This document shows positions 7,998 through 16,364 of a stretch of 20,262 nucleotides of DNA, piece after piece. Source of the stretch: an uncultured Rhodocyclaceae bacterium. GTDB lineage: Bacteria; Pseudomonadota; Gammaproteobacteria; Burkholderiales; Rhodocyclaceae. Below the pieces are notes generated by a model. The model made no database searches and was not told where the DNA came from. It was given only the letters and a program-made list of their open reading frames with translations. Positions within the stretch are counted from its first letter, which is position 1. The number at the start of each line of letters is the position of its first letter. The translations under genes were made by a program, and so were the position numbers. Location: the NCBI GenBank assembly GCA_903950295.1, contig CAJBAP010000038.1, positions 1 to 20,262 of the forward strand. Reading direction: 5' to 3'.

Positions 7998-8255
7998 ATG
8001 GTTGTCATTCGTCTTGCCCGTAGCGGTGCCAAAAAGCGCCCCTTCTTCAACATGGTCGTTACCGATTCGCGCAACCGTCGTGATGGTCGCTTTGTCGAGC
8101 GCGTTGGTTTCTACAATCCGGTTGCCACCGCCAACGAAAAAGGCTTGGTCATCGATGCCGCGCGACTGGCCTATTGGCAGGGCAAAGGCGCTCAGTTGTC
8201 GCCTACCGCTGCGCGACTGCTCAAGCAGTCCGCTGCTACTGCCAAGGCCGCCTAA
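7998..8255 (+). CDS. rpsP: 30S ribosomal protein S16
   Basis: This small-subunit assembly protein binds 16S rRNA. The 85 residues are typical in length, starting [20 protein letters not shown] with the conserved [22 protein letters not shown] block. The ribosome site AGGGGA is 7 bases before the ATG. It is the first gene of the conserved rpsP-rimM-trmD-rplS operon, with rimM 5 bases further on. Confidence 0.98.
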   Translation: MVVIRLARSGAKKRPFFNMVVTDSRNRRDGRFVERVGFYNPVATANEKGLVIDAARLAYWQGKGAQLSPTAARLLKQSAATAKAA

Positions 8256-8260
8256 GCTCC

Positions 8261-8764
8261 ATGGTCGTGTTGGGGCGTATCACTGCTCCATACGGCGTGC
8301 AAGGATGGGTCAGGCTGCATCCCTTCGGGGATGATCCAGCCCGTTGGCGCGAAATTGACCACTGGTGGTTGGGCCGCGAAGAGAATGATTTCTCTGCCTG
8401 GCGTGCCTATCCATTGCAGGCCTTGCGGTTGCACGGCAAGGGCTGGGTGGCCAAACTGATCGGCGTTGATGCTCGCAATGACGCTGAGCAGTTGGTTGGG
8501 CAGTACGTCGGTGCGCCACGCAATGCGTTGCCGGTAACAGAGCAGGGTGAGTTTTATTGGGGTGACCTGGTCGGCCTGAATGTAGTGAATGAACAGCAAG
8601 AGTCGCTCGGGCGCGTGGCCGAAATGATCGAGTCGGGCGCCCATGCGGTGATGGTGGTGATCGATGGCGAGACGAAACGGTTGCTGCCATTCGTCGGCCA
8701 TGTGGTGAAAGATGTGGATGTTGCGGCCGGTGTGATGCGGGTTGATTGGGAACTTGACTGGTAG
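8261..8764 (+). CDS. rimM: Ribosome maturation factor RimM (16S rRNA processing)
   Basis: It binds S19 and assists 30S head maturation. The 167 residues comprise an N-terminal RimM beta-barrel (about 1-80, MVVLGRITAPYGVQGWVRLH) and a C-terminal PRC-barrel (about 92-165) with the typical FYWGDLVGL at its start and LLPFVGHVV near its end. The start is chosen at the ATG 5 bases after rpsP; an in-frame ATG further upstream inside rpsP would add non-family residues. Its place between rpsP and trmD is the standard one. Confidence 0.96.
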   Translation: MVVLGRITAPYGVQGWVRLHPFGDDPARWREIDHWWLGREENDFSAWRAYPLQALRLHGKGWVAKLIGVDARNDAEQLVGQYVGAPRNALPVTEQGEFYWGDLVGLNVVNEQQESLGRVAEMIESGAHAVMVVIDGETKRLLPFVGHVVKDVDVAAGVMRVDWELDW

Positions 8765-8779
8765 CCGGGGCGGTTTCTG

Positions 8780-9589
8780 ATGGTTTTACGCTTCGATATC
8801 GTCACACTGTTTCCGGAGATGTTCGCGGCGGTGACGGATTTTGGCATCAGCCGGCGGGCACTGGAGCGAGGCTTGTGGCAACTGGATTGCTGGAATCCGC
8901 GTGACTTTGTCGATGTGGCTGAAAACGCCTACCGTTCGGTCGATGACCGGCCGTTTGGTGGTGGTCCGGGAATGGTGATGCAGGCGCTGCCGCTGGAGCG
9001 CGCAATAGAGGTGGCGCAGGCGGCGCGGGCGGTGCGGACGCAAGTGATCTATCTCTCGCCGCAGGGCAAGGCACTTACCCATGCCCGCGTAGCGAAGCTG
9101 GCGATGAGTGATGGTGCGATTTTGCTCTGTGGTCGCTACGAAGGTGTTGATGAGCGCTTGATTGAGCGCTGCGTGGATGAGGAAATATCTCTGGGAGATT
9201 TTGTGCTCTCGGGGGGGGAAGTGGCGGCGTTGGCGTTAATCGATGCCTGCGTGCGACAGTTGCCGGGTGCCTTGAATGATGCCGGTTCTGCAGTAGAGGA
9301 TTCGTTTGTGAGCGGGTTGCTGGATTGCCCGCACTACACTCGGCCCGAGTTGTATGAAGATTTGCCGGTGCCGGAAGTATTGTTGTCCGGTCACCATGAG
9401 AATATCCGCCGCTGGCGATTGAAACAATCGCTGTTGCGGACCCGGGAGCGCCGCCCGGAGCTGTTTGCCAAATGGCTGGCGCAACGTGCTCGCAGTCTGA
9501 GCAAGGAAGAAGCGCAACTCCTGCGTGAAATCGAATTACAGGAGCTCTGCGGTCGTGATAACGGAAATGAAAAGGAAAAAACGACATGA
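8780..9589 (+). CDS. trmD: tRNA (guanine-37-N1)-methyltransferase
   Basis: This SPOUT-class enzyme makes m1G37 next to the anticodon of tRNAs reading CNN/GGG-type codons, preventing +1 frameshifting. It has 269 residues. The trefoil-knot SAM site is seen in [11 protein letters not shown] (91-101), [14 protein letters not shown] (116-129) and [13 protein letters not shown] (135-147). The catalytic/tRNA linker is [11 protein letters not shown], with Asp182 matching the general base of the E. coli enzyme. The conserved SGGE is written with an unbroken run of eight G (9211-9218). The stop overlaps the rplS start (ATGA). The C-terminal helical domain ends in a charged tail. Confidence 0.97.
   Translation: MVLRFDIVTLFPEMFAAVTDFGISRRALERGLWQLDCWNPRDFVDVAENAYRSVDDRPFGGGPGMVMQALPLERAIEVAQAARAVRTQVIYLSPQGKALTHARVAKLAMSDGAILLCGRYEGVDERLIERCVDEEISLGDFVLSGGEVAALALIDACVRQLPGALNDAGSAVEDSFVSGLLDCPHYTRPELYEDLPVPEVLLSGHHENIRRWRLKQSLLRTRERRPELFAKWLAQRARSLSKEEAQLLREIELQELCGRDNGNEKEKTT
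9211..9218 (+). repeat. Eight-G homopolymer inside trmD
   Basis: Eight consecutive G bases encode part of the conserved SGGE motif. Loss or gain of one base would truncate TrmD, an essential protein in most bacteria, and would break the coupling to rplS. All glycine codons here could be written without such a run. Confidence 0.85.
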
Positions 9590-9963
9590 ATCTGATTGAA
9601 CAGTTGGAACAAGAAGAAATCGCCCGTCTGGGCAAAATCATCCCCGATTTCGCTCCCGGCGATACCGTCGTCGTGAACGTGAGCGTGGTGGAAGGTGAGC
9701 GCAAGCGCGTCCAGGCATTTGAAGGCGTGGTGATTTCCAGGCGTAATCGTGGCCTGAATTCGAATTTCATCGTGCGCAAGATCTCTTCGGGTGAGGGCGT
9801 GGAACGTACGTTCCAGCTCTACTCGCCGCTGGTCGCCAGCATCGAAGTGAAGCGTCGTGGCGATGTGCGGCGCGCCAAGCTCTACTACTTGCGTGAGCGC
9901 TCCGGCAAGTCGGCGCGCATCAAAGAAAAGCTTACCAGAAGGGTTGTTGCAGCCAAAGAGTGA
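9586..9963 (+). CDS. rplS: 50S ribosomal protein L19
   Basis: This large-subunit protein lies at the 30S-50S interface. Its 125 residues carry the family blocks [53 protein letters not shown] and [20 protein letters not shown]. The start overlaps the trmD stop by 4 bases (ATGA), with AAAAGGAAAA just upstream as ribosome site. It is the last gene of the operon and is followed 15 bases later by a strong terminator. Confidence 0.98.
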   Translation: MNLIEQLEQEEIARLGKIIPDFAPGDTVVVNVSVVEGERKRVQAFEGVVISRRNRGLNSNFIVRKISSGEGVERTFQLYSPLVASIEVKRRGDVRRAKLYYLRERSGKSARIKEKLTRRVVAAKE

Positions 9964-9978
9964 GTTTTGTTTCACTCC

Positions 9979-10012
9979 ATGCAAAAGGGACGCCTCGGCG
10001 TCCCTTTTGCAT
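9979..10012. terminator. Bidirectional intrinsic terminator shared by rplS and folE2
   Basis: A perfect 16-bp palindrome runs from ATGCAAAAGGGACGCC (9979-9994) through TC to its exact reverse complement (9997-10012). The GC-rich core GGGACGCC/GGCGTCCC is flanked by AAAA and TTTT, so each strand shows a stem followed by a T-run. It lies 15 bases after rplS and 18 bases after the end of the opposing folE2. Confidence 0.92.
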
Positions 10013-10030
10013 GAGTGCTCCGGTGGAGGA

Positions 10031-10837
10031 TCAGAGCAGTTTGTTGCGCTCGATCAGAGCATAGGCTGAGTGGTTGTGAATCGACTCGAAATTTTCCGAT
10101 TCCACCGTGTAAGCATCGATGCGCGGGTCGACATTCAACACCCCCGCTACATCGCGCACGATGTCCTCGACGAACTTGGGGTTGTCGTAGGCGCGTTCGG
10201 TGACGAGCTTTTCATCCGGTCGCTTGAGCAAGCCATACAGTTCGCAGGAGGCCTGCCCTTCGGCCATTTGCACCAACTCCTCAATCCATACGAAGCTGTT
10301 GGTGGTGGCGGTGATGGTGATGTGTGAGCGCTGGTTGTGCGCGCCACGCTCGGAGATCTTCTTCGAGCAAGGACACAGGCTGGTGGCGGGCACGATGACA
10401 CGCGTTGTTTGCCGGTAGCGGTCACCGTCGAGAATTTCGCCGACAAAGGTTACCTCGTAGTCCATCAGGCTTTTTACCTTCGATACCGGCGCCTCTTTGT
10501 TGATGAAGTAGGGAAAGCTCATCTCCAGGTGGCCGGTAGCGGCCTCCAGACGCTGCACCATTTCGCGCAACATCGACTCGAAGCTCTCCACCGAAAGCTC
10601 ACGCTCCTGGGTGTTGAGAATCTCGACGAAGCGAGACATGTGGGTACCCTTGAAGTTGTGCGGGAGCCCGACATACATGTTGAAGGTGGCAATGGTGTGC
10701 TGTACGCCGCCACTTTTGTCCAGCACCTTGACCGGGTGGCGGATGGATTTGATGCCGACCTGGTTGATCGGCAGTTGGCGTGAGTCTATGCTGGATTGAA
10801 CGTCCGGTATGGCCATCGTGATGTCTTTCAGGTTCAT
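10031..10837 (-). CDS. folE2: GTP cyclohydrolase I, type IB (FolE2)
   Basis: It converts GTP to 7,8-dihydroneopterin triphosphate, entry to folate and to queuosine-type deazapurines. It is the metal-flexible form, unrelated in sequence to FolE. The 268 residues are full length. The active-site block [20 protein letters not shown] holds the catalytic Cys (155), and the C-terminal [20 protein letters not shown] is typical. I chose the ATG at 10837 because AAGGAGA lies 8 bases before it; an in-frame upstream GTG at 10876 adds only non-family residues. In many bacteria folE2 backs up folE under zinc limitation. I see no clear Zur operator here, so it may be the main enzyme. Confidence 0.95.
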   Translation of the reverse strand: MNLKDITMAIPDVQSSIDSRQLPINQVGIKSIRHPVKVLDKSGGVQHTIATFNMYVGLPHNFKGTHMSRFVEILNTQERELSVESFESMLREMVQRLEAATGHLEMSFPYFINKEAPVSKVKSLMDYEVTFVGEILDGDRYRQTTRVIVPATSLCPCSKKISERGAHNQRSHITITATTNSFVWIEELVQMAEGQASCELYGLLKRPDEKLVTERAYDNPKFVEDIVRDVAGVLNVDPRIDAYTVESENFESIHNHSAYALIERNKLL

Positions 10838-10911
10838 GGGTGTGTCTCCTTGGGGGCGGGGCGCAGGCCGACTCATTTAAAAACTTTGGACAACCTGTCT
10901 TTCTGACTCCA

Positions 10912-10940
10912 AGTATAACAATCCCGACTAAAATACTCAA
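10912..10940 (-). promoter_or_regulatory. Promoter of folE2, partly inside the end of dxs
   Basis: On the minus strand TTGAGT (10940-10935) and TATACT (10917-10912) are 17 bases apart, a good sigma-70 match. The -35 box overlaps the dxs stop codon. The predicted start is near 10905, leaving a leader of about 68 bases. This suggests that folE2 can be transcribed independently of xseB-ispA-dxs. Confidence 0.6.
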
Positions 10941-12793
10941 GTAATGTTGGAGCTAAAACGTTTGATGTGCTCGATCAGGGCTGGAGCACTCAAACCGAGC
11001 TCCGCGAGCATTTGCGCTTGCTCACCATGTTCGATGAAGTAATCCGGCAGACCGAGGCGCAGCAGGGGTTTCGTGATGCCAATTGCCTCAAGCGTGCGAG
11101 CCACTTCTGAACCTGCGCCACCGATCACGGTATTTTCTTCCAGCGTGACCAGACAGTCGTGGGTGCTTGCCAGGGTGCGAATCAGTTCGACGTCGAGCGG
11201 CTTGACGAAGCGCATGTTGGCGACGGTGGCATCCAGTGCTTCACCCGCCTCCAACGCCGCAGCCAGCAGGGTGCCGAAGGCCAGGATTGCCACACCACGG
11301 CCATGCCGGCAGATTTTCCCCTTGCCAATTTCCATAACATCCAACGTCGGCGCTGGAACGACGCCGGTACCACTACCGCGCGGGTAGCGCACCGCCGCCG
11401 GGCCGGGATGCTGGTAGGCGGTCGACAGCATTTGGCGGCACTCTGCCTCGTCGGCGGGCGTCATCACCACCAGGTTGGGGATGCAAAGTAAATAGGAAAG
11501 ATCGAAGGCGCCCTGATGGGTTGCGCCGTCGGCACCAACAAGACCGCCGCGGTCGATGGCGAAGGTGACATCAAGATTTTGCAAGGCGACATCGTGAATC
11601 AACTGGTCGTAGGCGCGCTGCAGAAAAGTCGAGTAAATCGCTACCACCGGTTTCATGCCTTCGCAGGCCAGGCCGGCGGCAAAGGTGAGCGCGTGCTGCT
11701 CGGCGATGCCGACATCGTGGTAACGGGCAGGAAATTGCGTGGCGAAGCGGGTCATGCCAGAGCCTTCGCACATCGCTGGGGTGATGCCAACCAGACGGGT
11801 GTCGGTCGCGGCCATGTCACACAACCAGTTGCCGAACACCTGGGTGAAAGAAAGCTTGCCCCCACTCTTGCCAGACTCTATGCCATTGGCGGCGTCGAAT
11901 TTTGAAACCCCGTGGTACAGCACCGGATCGACCTCGGCCAGTTTGTAGCCTTGGCCCTTTCTGGTCACGACATGCAAAAAACGCGGGCCGGTAAGCTCAC
12001 GCATGTTTTGCAGGGTCGGGATCAGTGAATCGAGGTCATGGCCGTCGATCGGACCGATGTAGTTGAAACCGAATTCCTCAAACAGCGTGCCTGGAACGAA
12101 CATGCCCTTGACGTGTTCTTCGGCGCGTTTGGCGATCTCCAGCAGCGAGGGCGCCATCGACAGGACCTTTTCCCCCGCCTTGCGCGCGGCGTTGAAGGTG
12201 CGACCGGACAGCAGGCGGGCAAGGTATTTGTTGAGGGCGCCGACCGGTTGCGAGATCGACATGTCGTTGTCGTTCAGGATGACCAGCAGGTTGGCGTCAA
12301 TGACGCCGGCGTTGTTGAGTGCCTCGAAGGCTTGACCGGCGGACATGGCGCCATCGCCGATGATGGCGACGGCGTGGCGCTGTTCGCCCTTGTCCCTTGC
12401 GGCTACCGCCATGCCCAGTGCTGCGGAGATTGACGTTGAAGAATGGCCGACGCCAAAGGTGTCGTAAGGGCTTTCGTCGCGTCGCGGAAAACCGGAAATG
12501 CCGTCTTTCATGCGTAGCCGCGCCATACCCTCGCGGCGGCCGGTCAACACCTTGTGAGCGTAGGTCTGGTGACCGACGTCCCAGACCAGACGATCATCCG
12601 GCGTGTTGAACACGTAGTGCAGGGCGATGGTGAGTTCGATGGTGCCAAGATTCGACGATAAATGCCCGCCCGTCTTGGCTACCGAATCGAGTAAAAAAGC
12701 ACGCAACTCTTCCGCTAACGCCGGCAAGTGCTCGCGTGGCATCTGACGCAGGTCAGCTGGATCGGCAATGGTTTCGAGGAGTGGGTAGGACAT
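10937..12793 (-). CDS. dxs: 1-deoxy-D-xylulose-5-phosphate synthase
   Basis: This ThDP-dependent enzyme joins pyruvate and glyceraldehyde-3-phosphate to DXP, the first step of the MEP isoprenoid pathway and a precursor for thiamin and pyridoxal. Its 618 residues are full length. It shows [18 protein letters not shown] (45-62), [11 protein letters not shown] with a conserved His (75), the ThDP motif [18 protein letters not shown] (146-163), the transketolase Pyr domain with the catalytic Glu in [11 protein letters not shown] (about 372), [14 protein letters not shown], and a C-terminal transketolase domain. It starts 2 bases after ispA stops, so the pair is co-translated. Confidence 0.97.
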   Translation of the reverse strand: MSYPLLETIADPADLRQMPREHLPALAEELRAFLLDSVAKTGGHLSSNLGTIELTIALHYVFNTPDDRLVWDVGHQTYAHKVLTGRREGMARLRMKDGISGFPRRDESPYDTFGVGHSSTSISAALGMAVAARDKGEQRHAVAIIGDGAMSAGQAFEALNNAGVIDANLLVILNDNDMSISQPVGALNKYLARLLSGRTFNAARKAGEKVLSMAPSLLEIAKRAEEHVKGMFVPGTLFEEFGFNYIGPIDGHDLDSLIPTLQNMRELTGPRFLHVVTRKGQGYKLAEVDPVLYHGVSKFDAANGIESGKSGGKLSFTQVFGNWLCDMAATDTRLVGITPAMCEGSGMTRFATQFPARYHDVGIAEQHALTFAAGLACEGMKPVVAIYSTFLQRAYDQLIHDVALQNLDVTFAIDRGGLVGADGATHQGAFDLSYLLCIPNLVVMTPADEAECRQMLSTAYQHPGPAAVRYPRGSGTGVVPAPTLDVMEIGKGKICRHGRGVAILAFGTLLAAALEAGEALDATVANMRFVKPLDVELIRTLASTHDCLVTLEENTVIGGAGSEVARTLEAIGITKPLLRLGLPDYFIEHGEQAQMLAELGLSAPALIEHIKRFSSNIT

Positions 12794-12795
12794 GA

Positions 12796-13686
12796 TCAGA
12801 AACTGCGGTCGGCAATGTAATCGGTCAATGCGGCGAGACGGCTGGTGTCAACATCGCACAAACCCAGCGCGGTGTGTGCCTCTGCACGCAGTCGCGCAGC
12901 CAGCTCCTTGGCTCCCCCCAGGCCGATCATGCTGACATAGGTGGGCTTGTCCTGGGCGGCATCCTTGCCGGCTGTCTTGCCAAGCGTAACGGTATTGCCC
13001 TCGGCGTCGAGAATGTCATCCACGACCTGAAACAACAGGCCGGCACGGTTGGCGAAGTGGCCAAGGGGCTGGACGGTCGTCTCATGTGCCGCACCGGCGT
13101 GGGCGCCGAGCAGGACGGCGGCACGGATCAATGCCCCGGTCTTGTGAATGTGCATGAACTCGAGCTCTTCGATGCTCAGGGCCATTCCCACGGCAGCCAG
13201 GTCGATGGCCTGTCCGCCGGCCATGCCGCGTGAACCGGCGGCTTGGCCGAGTAATGCCATCATTGCCAACTGTCGCCCCGGGTCAGGGGCGGCCGAATGT
13301 TCGGCCATCAACTGGAAAGCCAGGGTTTGCAAGGCATCACCGACCAGCAGTGCGGTGGCATCGTCGTATTCGACATGGCAGGTCGGCCGGCCGCGCCGCA
13401 GGACATCGTTGTCCATGCAGGGCATGTCGTCATGCACCAGCGAATAGGCGTGGATCAACTCGACCGCGCAGGCCGCGACGTCGACGCGTTGCGGGTCCGC
13501 GCCAACAGCTTCGCCGGCGGCGTGACACAGCAGGGGACGCATGCGCTTGCCACCGCCAAGCACGCTGTATCGCATGGCTTGGTGCAGGCGGGAGGGCGCG
13601 GTGGCAGACGCAGGCAACCAGCGTTCCAGCGCAGTTTCCGTGCGGCGCTGAATCATGGTCATCCACGAAGAAAAATCAAGGTTCAA
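12796..13686 (-). CDS. ispA: Farnesyl diphosphate synthase (short-chain polyprenyl synthase)
   Basis: It condenses isopentenyl diphosphate with dimethylallyl/geranyl diphosphate to farnesyl diphosphate. The 296 residues match the IspA family. They include GGGKRMRP (44-51), the first Asp-rich motif DDMPCMD (86-92; the DDx4D form of bacterial FPP synthases), MAGGQAIDL, and the second motif DDILD (223-227) with K-T-A-G-K-D-A after it. The start is a TTG at 13686 that overlaps the xseB stop (TTGA), with GAAGGCG upstream; it yields [13 protein letters not shown], which fits family N-termini. The next ATG would cut this segment. The product feeds quinone, undecaprenyl and other lipids. Confidence 0.95.
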   Translation of the reverse strand: MNLDFSSWMTMIQRRTETALERWLPASATAPSRLHQAMRYSVLGGGKRMRPLLCHAAGEAVGADPQRVDVAACAVELIHAYSLVHDDMPCMDNDVLRRGRPTCHVEYDDATALLVGDALQTLAFQLMAEHSAAPDPGRQLAMMALLGQAAGSRGMAGGQAIDLAAVGMALSIEELEFMHIHKTGALIRAAVLLGAHAGAAHETTVQPLGHFANRAGLLFQVVDDILDAEGNTVTLGKTAGKDAAQDKPTYVSMIGLGGAKELAARLRAEAHTALGLCDVDTSRLAALTDYIADRSF

Positions 13687-13940
13687 GATGCATCGCCTTC
13701 ATTGACAGAGGAAGGCTTGTCGCTGCAATCGCGTAGTGTGCCATTTTCGAGAATACGGATTTTCTGTTCTGCCTGTCCGAGGGTTTCCTGACAATAGTTG
13801 CGGAGCTTCATCCCGCGTTCGTAGGCCTTGAGCGAATCTTCGATCGATGCGCCACCGCCTTCCAGTGTCTGGACAATGCCTTCGAGTTCCTGCAGGGCGA
13901 CCTCGAAAGAGGCTGGGGACTTGGCTGAAATCGGCTTCAT
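13683..13940 (-). CDS. xseB: Exodeoxyribonuclease VII small subunit
   Basis: This 85-residue subunit binds XseA to form ExoVII, a single-strand exonuclease. The family pattern SFEVALQELEGIVQTLEGG, then SLKAYERGMKLRNYCQETL and AEQKIRIL, is clear and helical, ending in an acidic tail. Its stop overlaps the ispA TTG start by 4 bases. The order xseB-ispA-dxs recurs in many proteobacteria without a known functional reason. No strong ribosome site is seen. Confidence 0.95.
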   Translation of the reverse strand: MKPISAKSPASFEVALQELEGIVQTLEGGGASIEDSLKAYERGMKLRNYCQETLGQAEQKIRILENGTLRDCSDKPSSVNEGDAS

Positions 13941-13969
13941 GTGATGCAGTGGTATTGAGCGAACCTGTG

Positions 13970-13999
13970 AAAATAGCCTATGGTGCCCCGTCAGGTCAA
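13970..13999 (-). promoter_or_regulatory. Promoter of xseB-ispA-dxs
   Basis: On the minus strand TTGACC (13999-13994) and TATTTT (13975-13970) are 18 bases apart. The -35 lies only 7 bases from the -10 of the opposing oxygenase gene, so the two promoters overlap back to back. Confidence 0.55.
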
Positions 14000-14005
14000 A
14001 TTAGC

Positions 14006-14011
14006 TATACT
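14006..14011 (+). promoter_or_regulatory. -10 box of the Rieske gene operon
   Basis: TATACT in the context TTAGCTATACTCGCG. No good -35 lies 16-18 bases upstream (GGTGCC), so the promoter may need an activator. The predicted start is near 14018, 33 bases before the ATG. Confidence 0.45.
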
Positions 14012-14050
14012 CGCGTCCCTTGCGATACGCTTTCTGGAGCTTGGTAAATC

Positions 14051-15160
14051 ATGTCCGATGTCGCTACCAAGGCGCAACTTGCGCCGGGTATTTCTCAGTT
14101 CCCCGTCGATTGGTATTTCGACGAAAAAGTATTCGAACTCGAGAAAAAGCTGATCTTCGATGCCGGGCCGGGTTATGCGGGTCACGAATTGATGGTGCCC
14201 GAACTTTACAACTATCGCTCGACCGAGTGGAAAGATCACGGCAACTTGCTGGTACGCCAGCCTGATGGCGTTTATGAGATGTCCAACGTCTGCCGGCACC
14301 GTCAGGCGATCATGCTCCAGGGCAGCGGTACGGCGCAGAACATTGTCTGCCCGATCCATCGCTGGACCTACGACACGGCCGGCGAGTTGATCGGCGCGCC
14401 GCATTTTCCCGCCAATCCCTGCCTGAACCTTAACAAGCAAAAGCTTGAATCCTGGAATGGTCTGCTGTTCAAGGGGCCGCGTTCGGCCAATGCCGACCTG
14501 GCCGGAATGAAAGTGGCCAGCGAGCTCGACTTTTCCGGTTACAGGCTCGATCACGTCGAACTCCACAAGTTCAACTACAACTGGAAAACTTTCATCGAGG
14601 TCTATCTCGAGGACTACCACGTCGTTCCCTATCATCCGGGCCTCGGCAACTTCGTCACCTGCGACGACCTGAGCTGGCAGTTCGGAGACTGGTATTCGGT
14701 GCAGAAGGTCGGCATTACCTCGCTCGCCAAGACCGGCAGCAAGACCTACGCCCAATGGCACAAGGCCGTGCTTGACTACTACGATGGCGCGTTGCCGCCG
14801 CAGGGTGCGATCTGGCTCACCTACTATCCGAACATCATGGTCGAGTGGTACCCGCACGTGCTGGTGGTGTCGACGCTGATTCCACAGGACGTCGACAAGA
14901 CGCTCAACGTCGTCGAGTTCTACTATCCTGAAGACATCGCCCTGTTCGAGCCCGAATTCATCAAGGCTGAGCAGGCCGCCTACATGGAAACCGCTATCGA
15001 GGACGACGACATCGGCGAGCGTATGGATCGCGGCCGCCATGCCCTGCTCATGCAGGGGCGCAATGAAGTTGGTCCCTATCAATCGCCGATGGAAGATGGC
15101 ATGCAGCACTTCCACGAGTTTTATCGCCGCATCATGGCCCAGGAGCTTTCACAACGATGA
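14051..15160 (+). CDS. Rieske non-heme iron oxygenase, alpha-subunit type
   Basis: A 369-residue Rieske oxygenase of unknown substrate. The N-terminal Rieske [2Fe-2S] domain has C81-R-H83 and C100-P-I-H103. The C-terminal catalytic domain has the iron-binding H190-x4-H195 in LEDYHVVPYHPGL. The likely third ligand is in the acidic run EDDD (317-320), before ERMDRGR. The residue three before the first His, the bridge to the Rieske cluster, is Glu187 rather than the Asp of naphthalene dioxygenase; relatives acting on quaternary amines (carnitine, choline types) also use Glu. No reductase or beta subunit is nearby. GGAG lies 11 bases before the ATG. The stop overlaps the next gene by 4 bases. It is divergent from the isoprenoid operon. 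Confidence 0.85.
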   Translation: MSDVATKAQLAPGISQFPVDWYFDEKVFELEKKLIFDAGPGYAGHELMVPELYNYRSTEWKDHGNLLVRQPDGVYEMSNVCRHRQAIMLQGSGTAQNIVCPIHRWTYDTAGELIGAPHFPANPCLNLNKQKLESWNGLLFKGPRSANADLAGMKVASELDFSGYRLDHVELHKFNYNWKTFIEVYLEDYHVVPYHPGLGNFVTCDDLSWQFGDWYSVQKVGITSLAKTGSKTYAQWHKAVLDYYDGALPPQGAIWLTYYPNIMVEWYPHVLVVSTLIPQDVDKTLNVVEFYYPEDIALFEPEFIKAEQAAYMETAIEDDDIGERMDRGRHALLMQGRNEVGPYQSPMEDGMQHFHEFYRRIMAQELSQR

Positions 15161-15510
15161 TTACCATTGATCACACCCACCGCCTGGTCACATTGGCCGT
15201 ACTGGGCGAATTTACCCTCGAGGATTTCCGAGAGTTCGAGGAATATGTACTGGCCGATGGTCGTTTCGATGGTCAGCTTAACCTGATGTTCGACTTGCGC
15301 GAGATGGCCGGCTTCACCGTCGACATGGCTTGGGAAGAGATAAAATTTTCCCGGACCCACGGTGGCGACTTCAAGCGTATCGCGGTGGTTACCGACAGCC
15401 AGTGGGTGGCGTGGAGCGCCTGGCTGGAGCAGCTCTTCGTCAGTGCCGACCTGCGGGTCTTCGATGACGTCGATGCATCTCTTGACTGGCTGGCAGACGA
15501 GGAAGCGTAA
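15157..15510 (+). CDS. STAS/SEC14-like small protein (SpoIIAA-like)
   Basis: A 117-residue soluble protein starting MITIDHTHRLVTLAVLGEFT. The alternating beta/alpha pattern, with VTLAVLGEFTLEDFREFEE, LNLMFDLREMAGFT and IAVVTDSQWVAW, resembles the SpoIIAA-like (STAS/SEC14) family that has a CRAL-TRIO/SEC14-type fold. Members are thought to bind lipids or act in regulation; none of this is proven for this one. There is no signal peptide or membrane span. Its start overlaps the Rieske oxygenase stop (ATGA), and its stop shares a base with the sulfurtransferase start (TAATG), so all three should be made together. Confidence 0.75.
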   Translation: MITIDHTHRLVTLAVLGEFTLEDFREFEEYVLADGRFDGQLNLMFDLREMAGFTVDMAWEEIKFSRTHGGDFKRIAVVTDSQWVAWSAWLEQLFVSADLRVFDDVDASLDWLADEEA

Positions 15511-16364
15511 TGTTCGAACGACTGGTTAGCGTCGACACCCTGGTGGCGCATATCGACGATCCGTCCTGGCGCGTCTTCGACTGCCGCCACGACTTGGGCA
15601 ACGTAGAGTACGGCGCGCAGGCATACGCCAAGGGTCATATCCCGGGCGCGCTGTTTCTCCATCTCGATCACGACATGGCGGGTGAGATGACCGGTACCAA
15701 CGGCCGTCATCCACTGCCTGACATTTCCACTTTCGCTGCGCGCATGAGCGCATGTGGTGTAGGACCCGACACGCAGGTAGTCGCTTACGACAACGAAGGC
15801 AGCATCTTCGCCGCCCACTTGTGGTGGCTGCTGCGCTGGCTGGGCCATGACAAGGTGGCCGTCCTCGATGGCGGCCTGCCGGGCTGGCGTCGTGCCAAGC
15901 AGCCACTAGAGATCGAGGTGCGCAGCGTGTCGCCGGCTCAATTCGTGCCGCAGCAACGCCCTGGCCTGGTCGACGCGAACTACGTGCTGAAGCATCTGCA
16001 TTCGCCCGCCATGCTGTTGCTCGATGCGCGTAGCGAAGAGCGCTATGCCGGTGAAAACGAAACGCTCGACCCCGTCGCCGGCCACATCCCCGGCGCGTTG
16101 AATCGGTTTTATTTCGACAACCTCGACGATGCTGCCTGTTTCTTCAAGCCCGCCGACGAATTGCGTGCCGAGTTCCTCGATCTGTTTGACGGGCGTGCGC
16201 CCGCTACCGTGGTGCAGCAGTGCGGCTCAGGTGTCACGGCCTGCCACAACATGCTGGCGATGGAGATTGCGGGCCTGGCCGGGTCAAAGATCTACCATGG
16301 CTCGTGGAGCGAATGGTGCAGCGATCCGGCGCGACCCTTCGTTACTGGCGATCAGCCAGGTTGA
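15510..16364 (+). CDS. sseA: Thiosulfate/3-mercaptopyruvate sulfurtransferase, two rhodanese domains
   Basis: It transfers sulfane sulfur from 3-mercaptopyruvate or thiosulfate to an acceptor such as cyanide or a thiol. Of the 284 residues, the inactive N-terminal rhodanese domain covers about 5-130 (WRVFDCRHDLG, AYAKGHIPGALFL) and the active C-terminal one about 150-280. The active loop is CGSGVTAC with Cys238; the CGSGVTA form is typical of mercaptopyruvate enzymes, while thiosulfate enzymes usually have CRKGVTA. DARSEERYAGE (172-182) carries the conserved Arg residues. It is a cytoplasmic form without signal peptide. The start overlaps the STAS-like gene by one base. The 3' end overlaps the opposing queG by 13 bases. 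Confidence 0.9.
   Translation: MFERLVSVDTLVAHIDDPSWRVFDCRHDLGNVEYGAQAYAKGHIPGALFLHLDHDMAGEMTGTNGRHPLPDISTFAARMSACGVGPDTQVVAYDNEGSIFAAHLWWLLRWLGHDKVAVLDGGLPGWRRAKQPLEIEVRSVSPAQFVPQQRPGLVDANYVLKHLHSPAMLLLDARSEERYAGENETLDPVAGHIPGALNRFYFDNLDDAACFFKPADELRAEFLDLFDGRAPATVVQQCGSGVTACHNMLAMEIAGLAGSKIYHGSWSEWCSDPARPFVTGDQPG

Noticed and set aside
10838..10876. Upstream in-frame start for folE2
   Set aside because: The ATG at 10837 has AAGGAGA at proper spacing; the extra 13 residues are Pro/Arg-rich and not part of the family.
10890..10930. Zur-type operator upstream of folE2
   Set aside because: Only a GTTATA-like half-site is seen, and it is better explained as the -10 box.
13991..15115. Open frame of 374 codons on the minus strand across the Rieske oxygenase gene
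   Set aside because: Antisense shadow; the plus-strand protein has intact Rieske and iron-binding motifs and proper overlaps with its neighbours.
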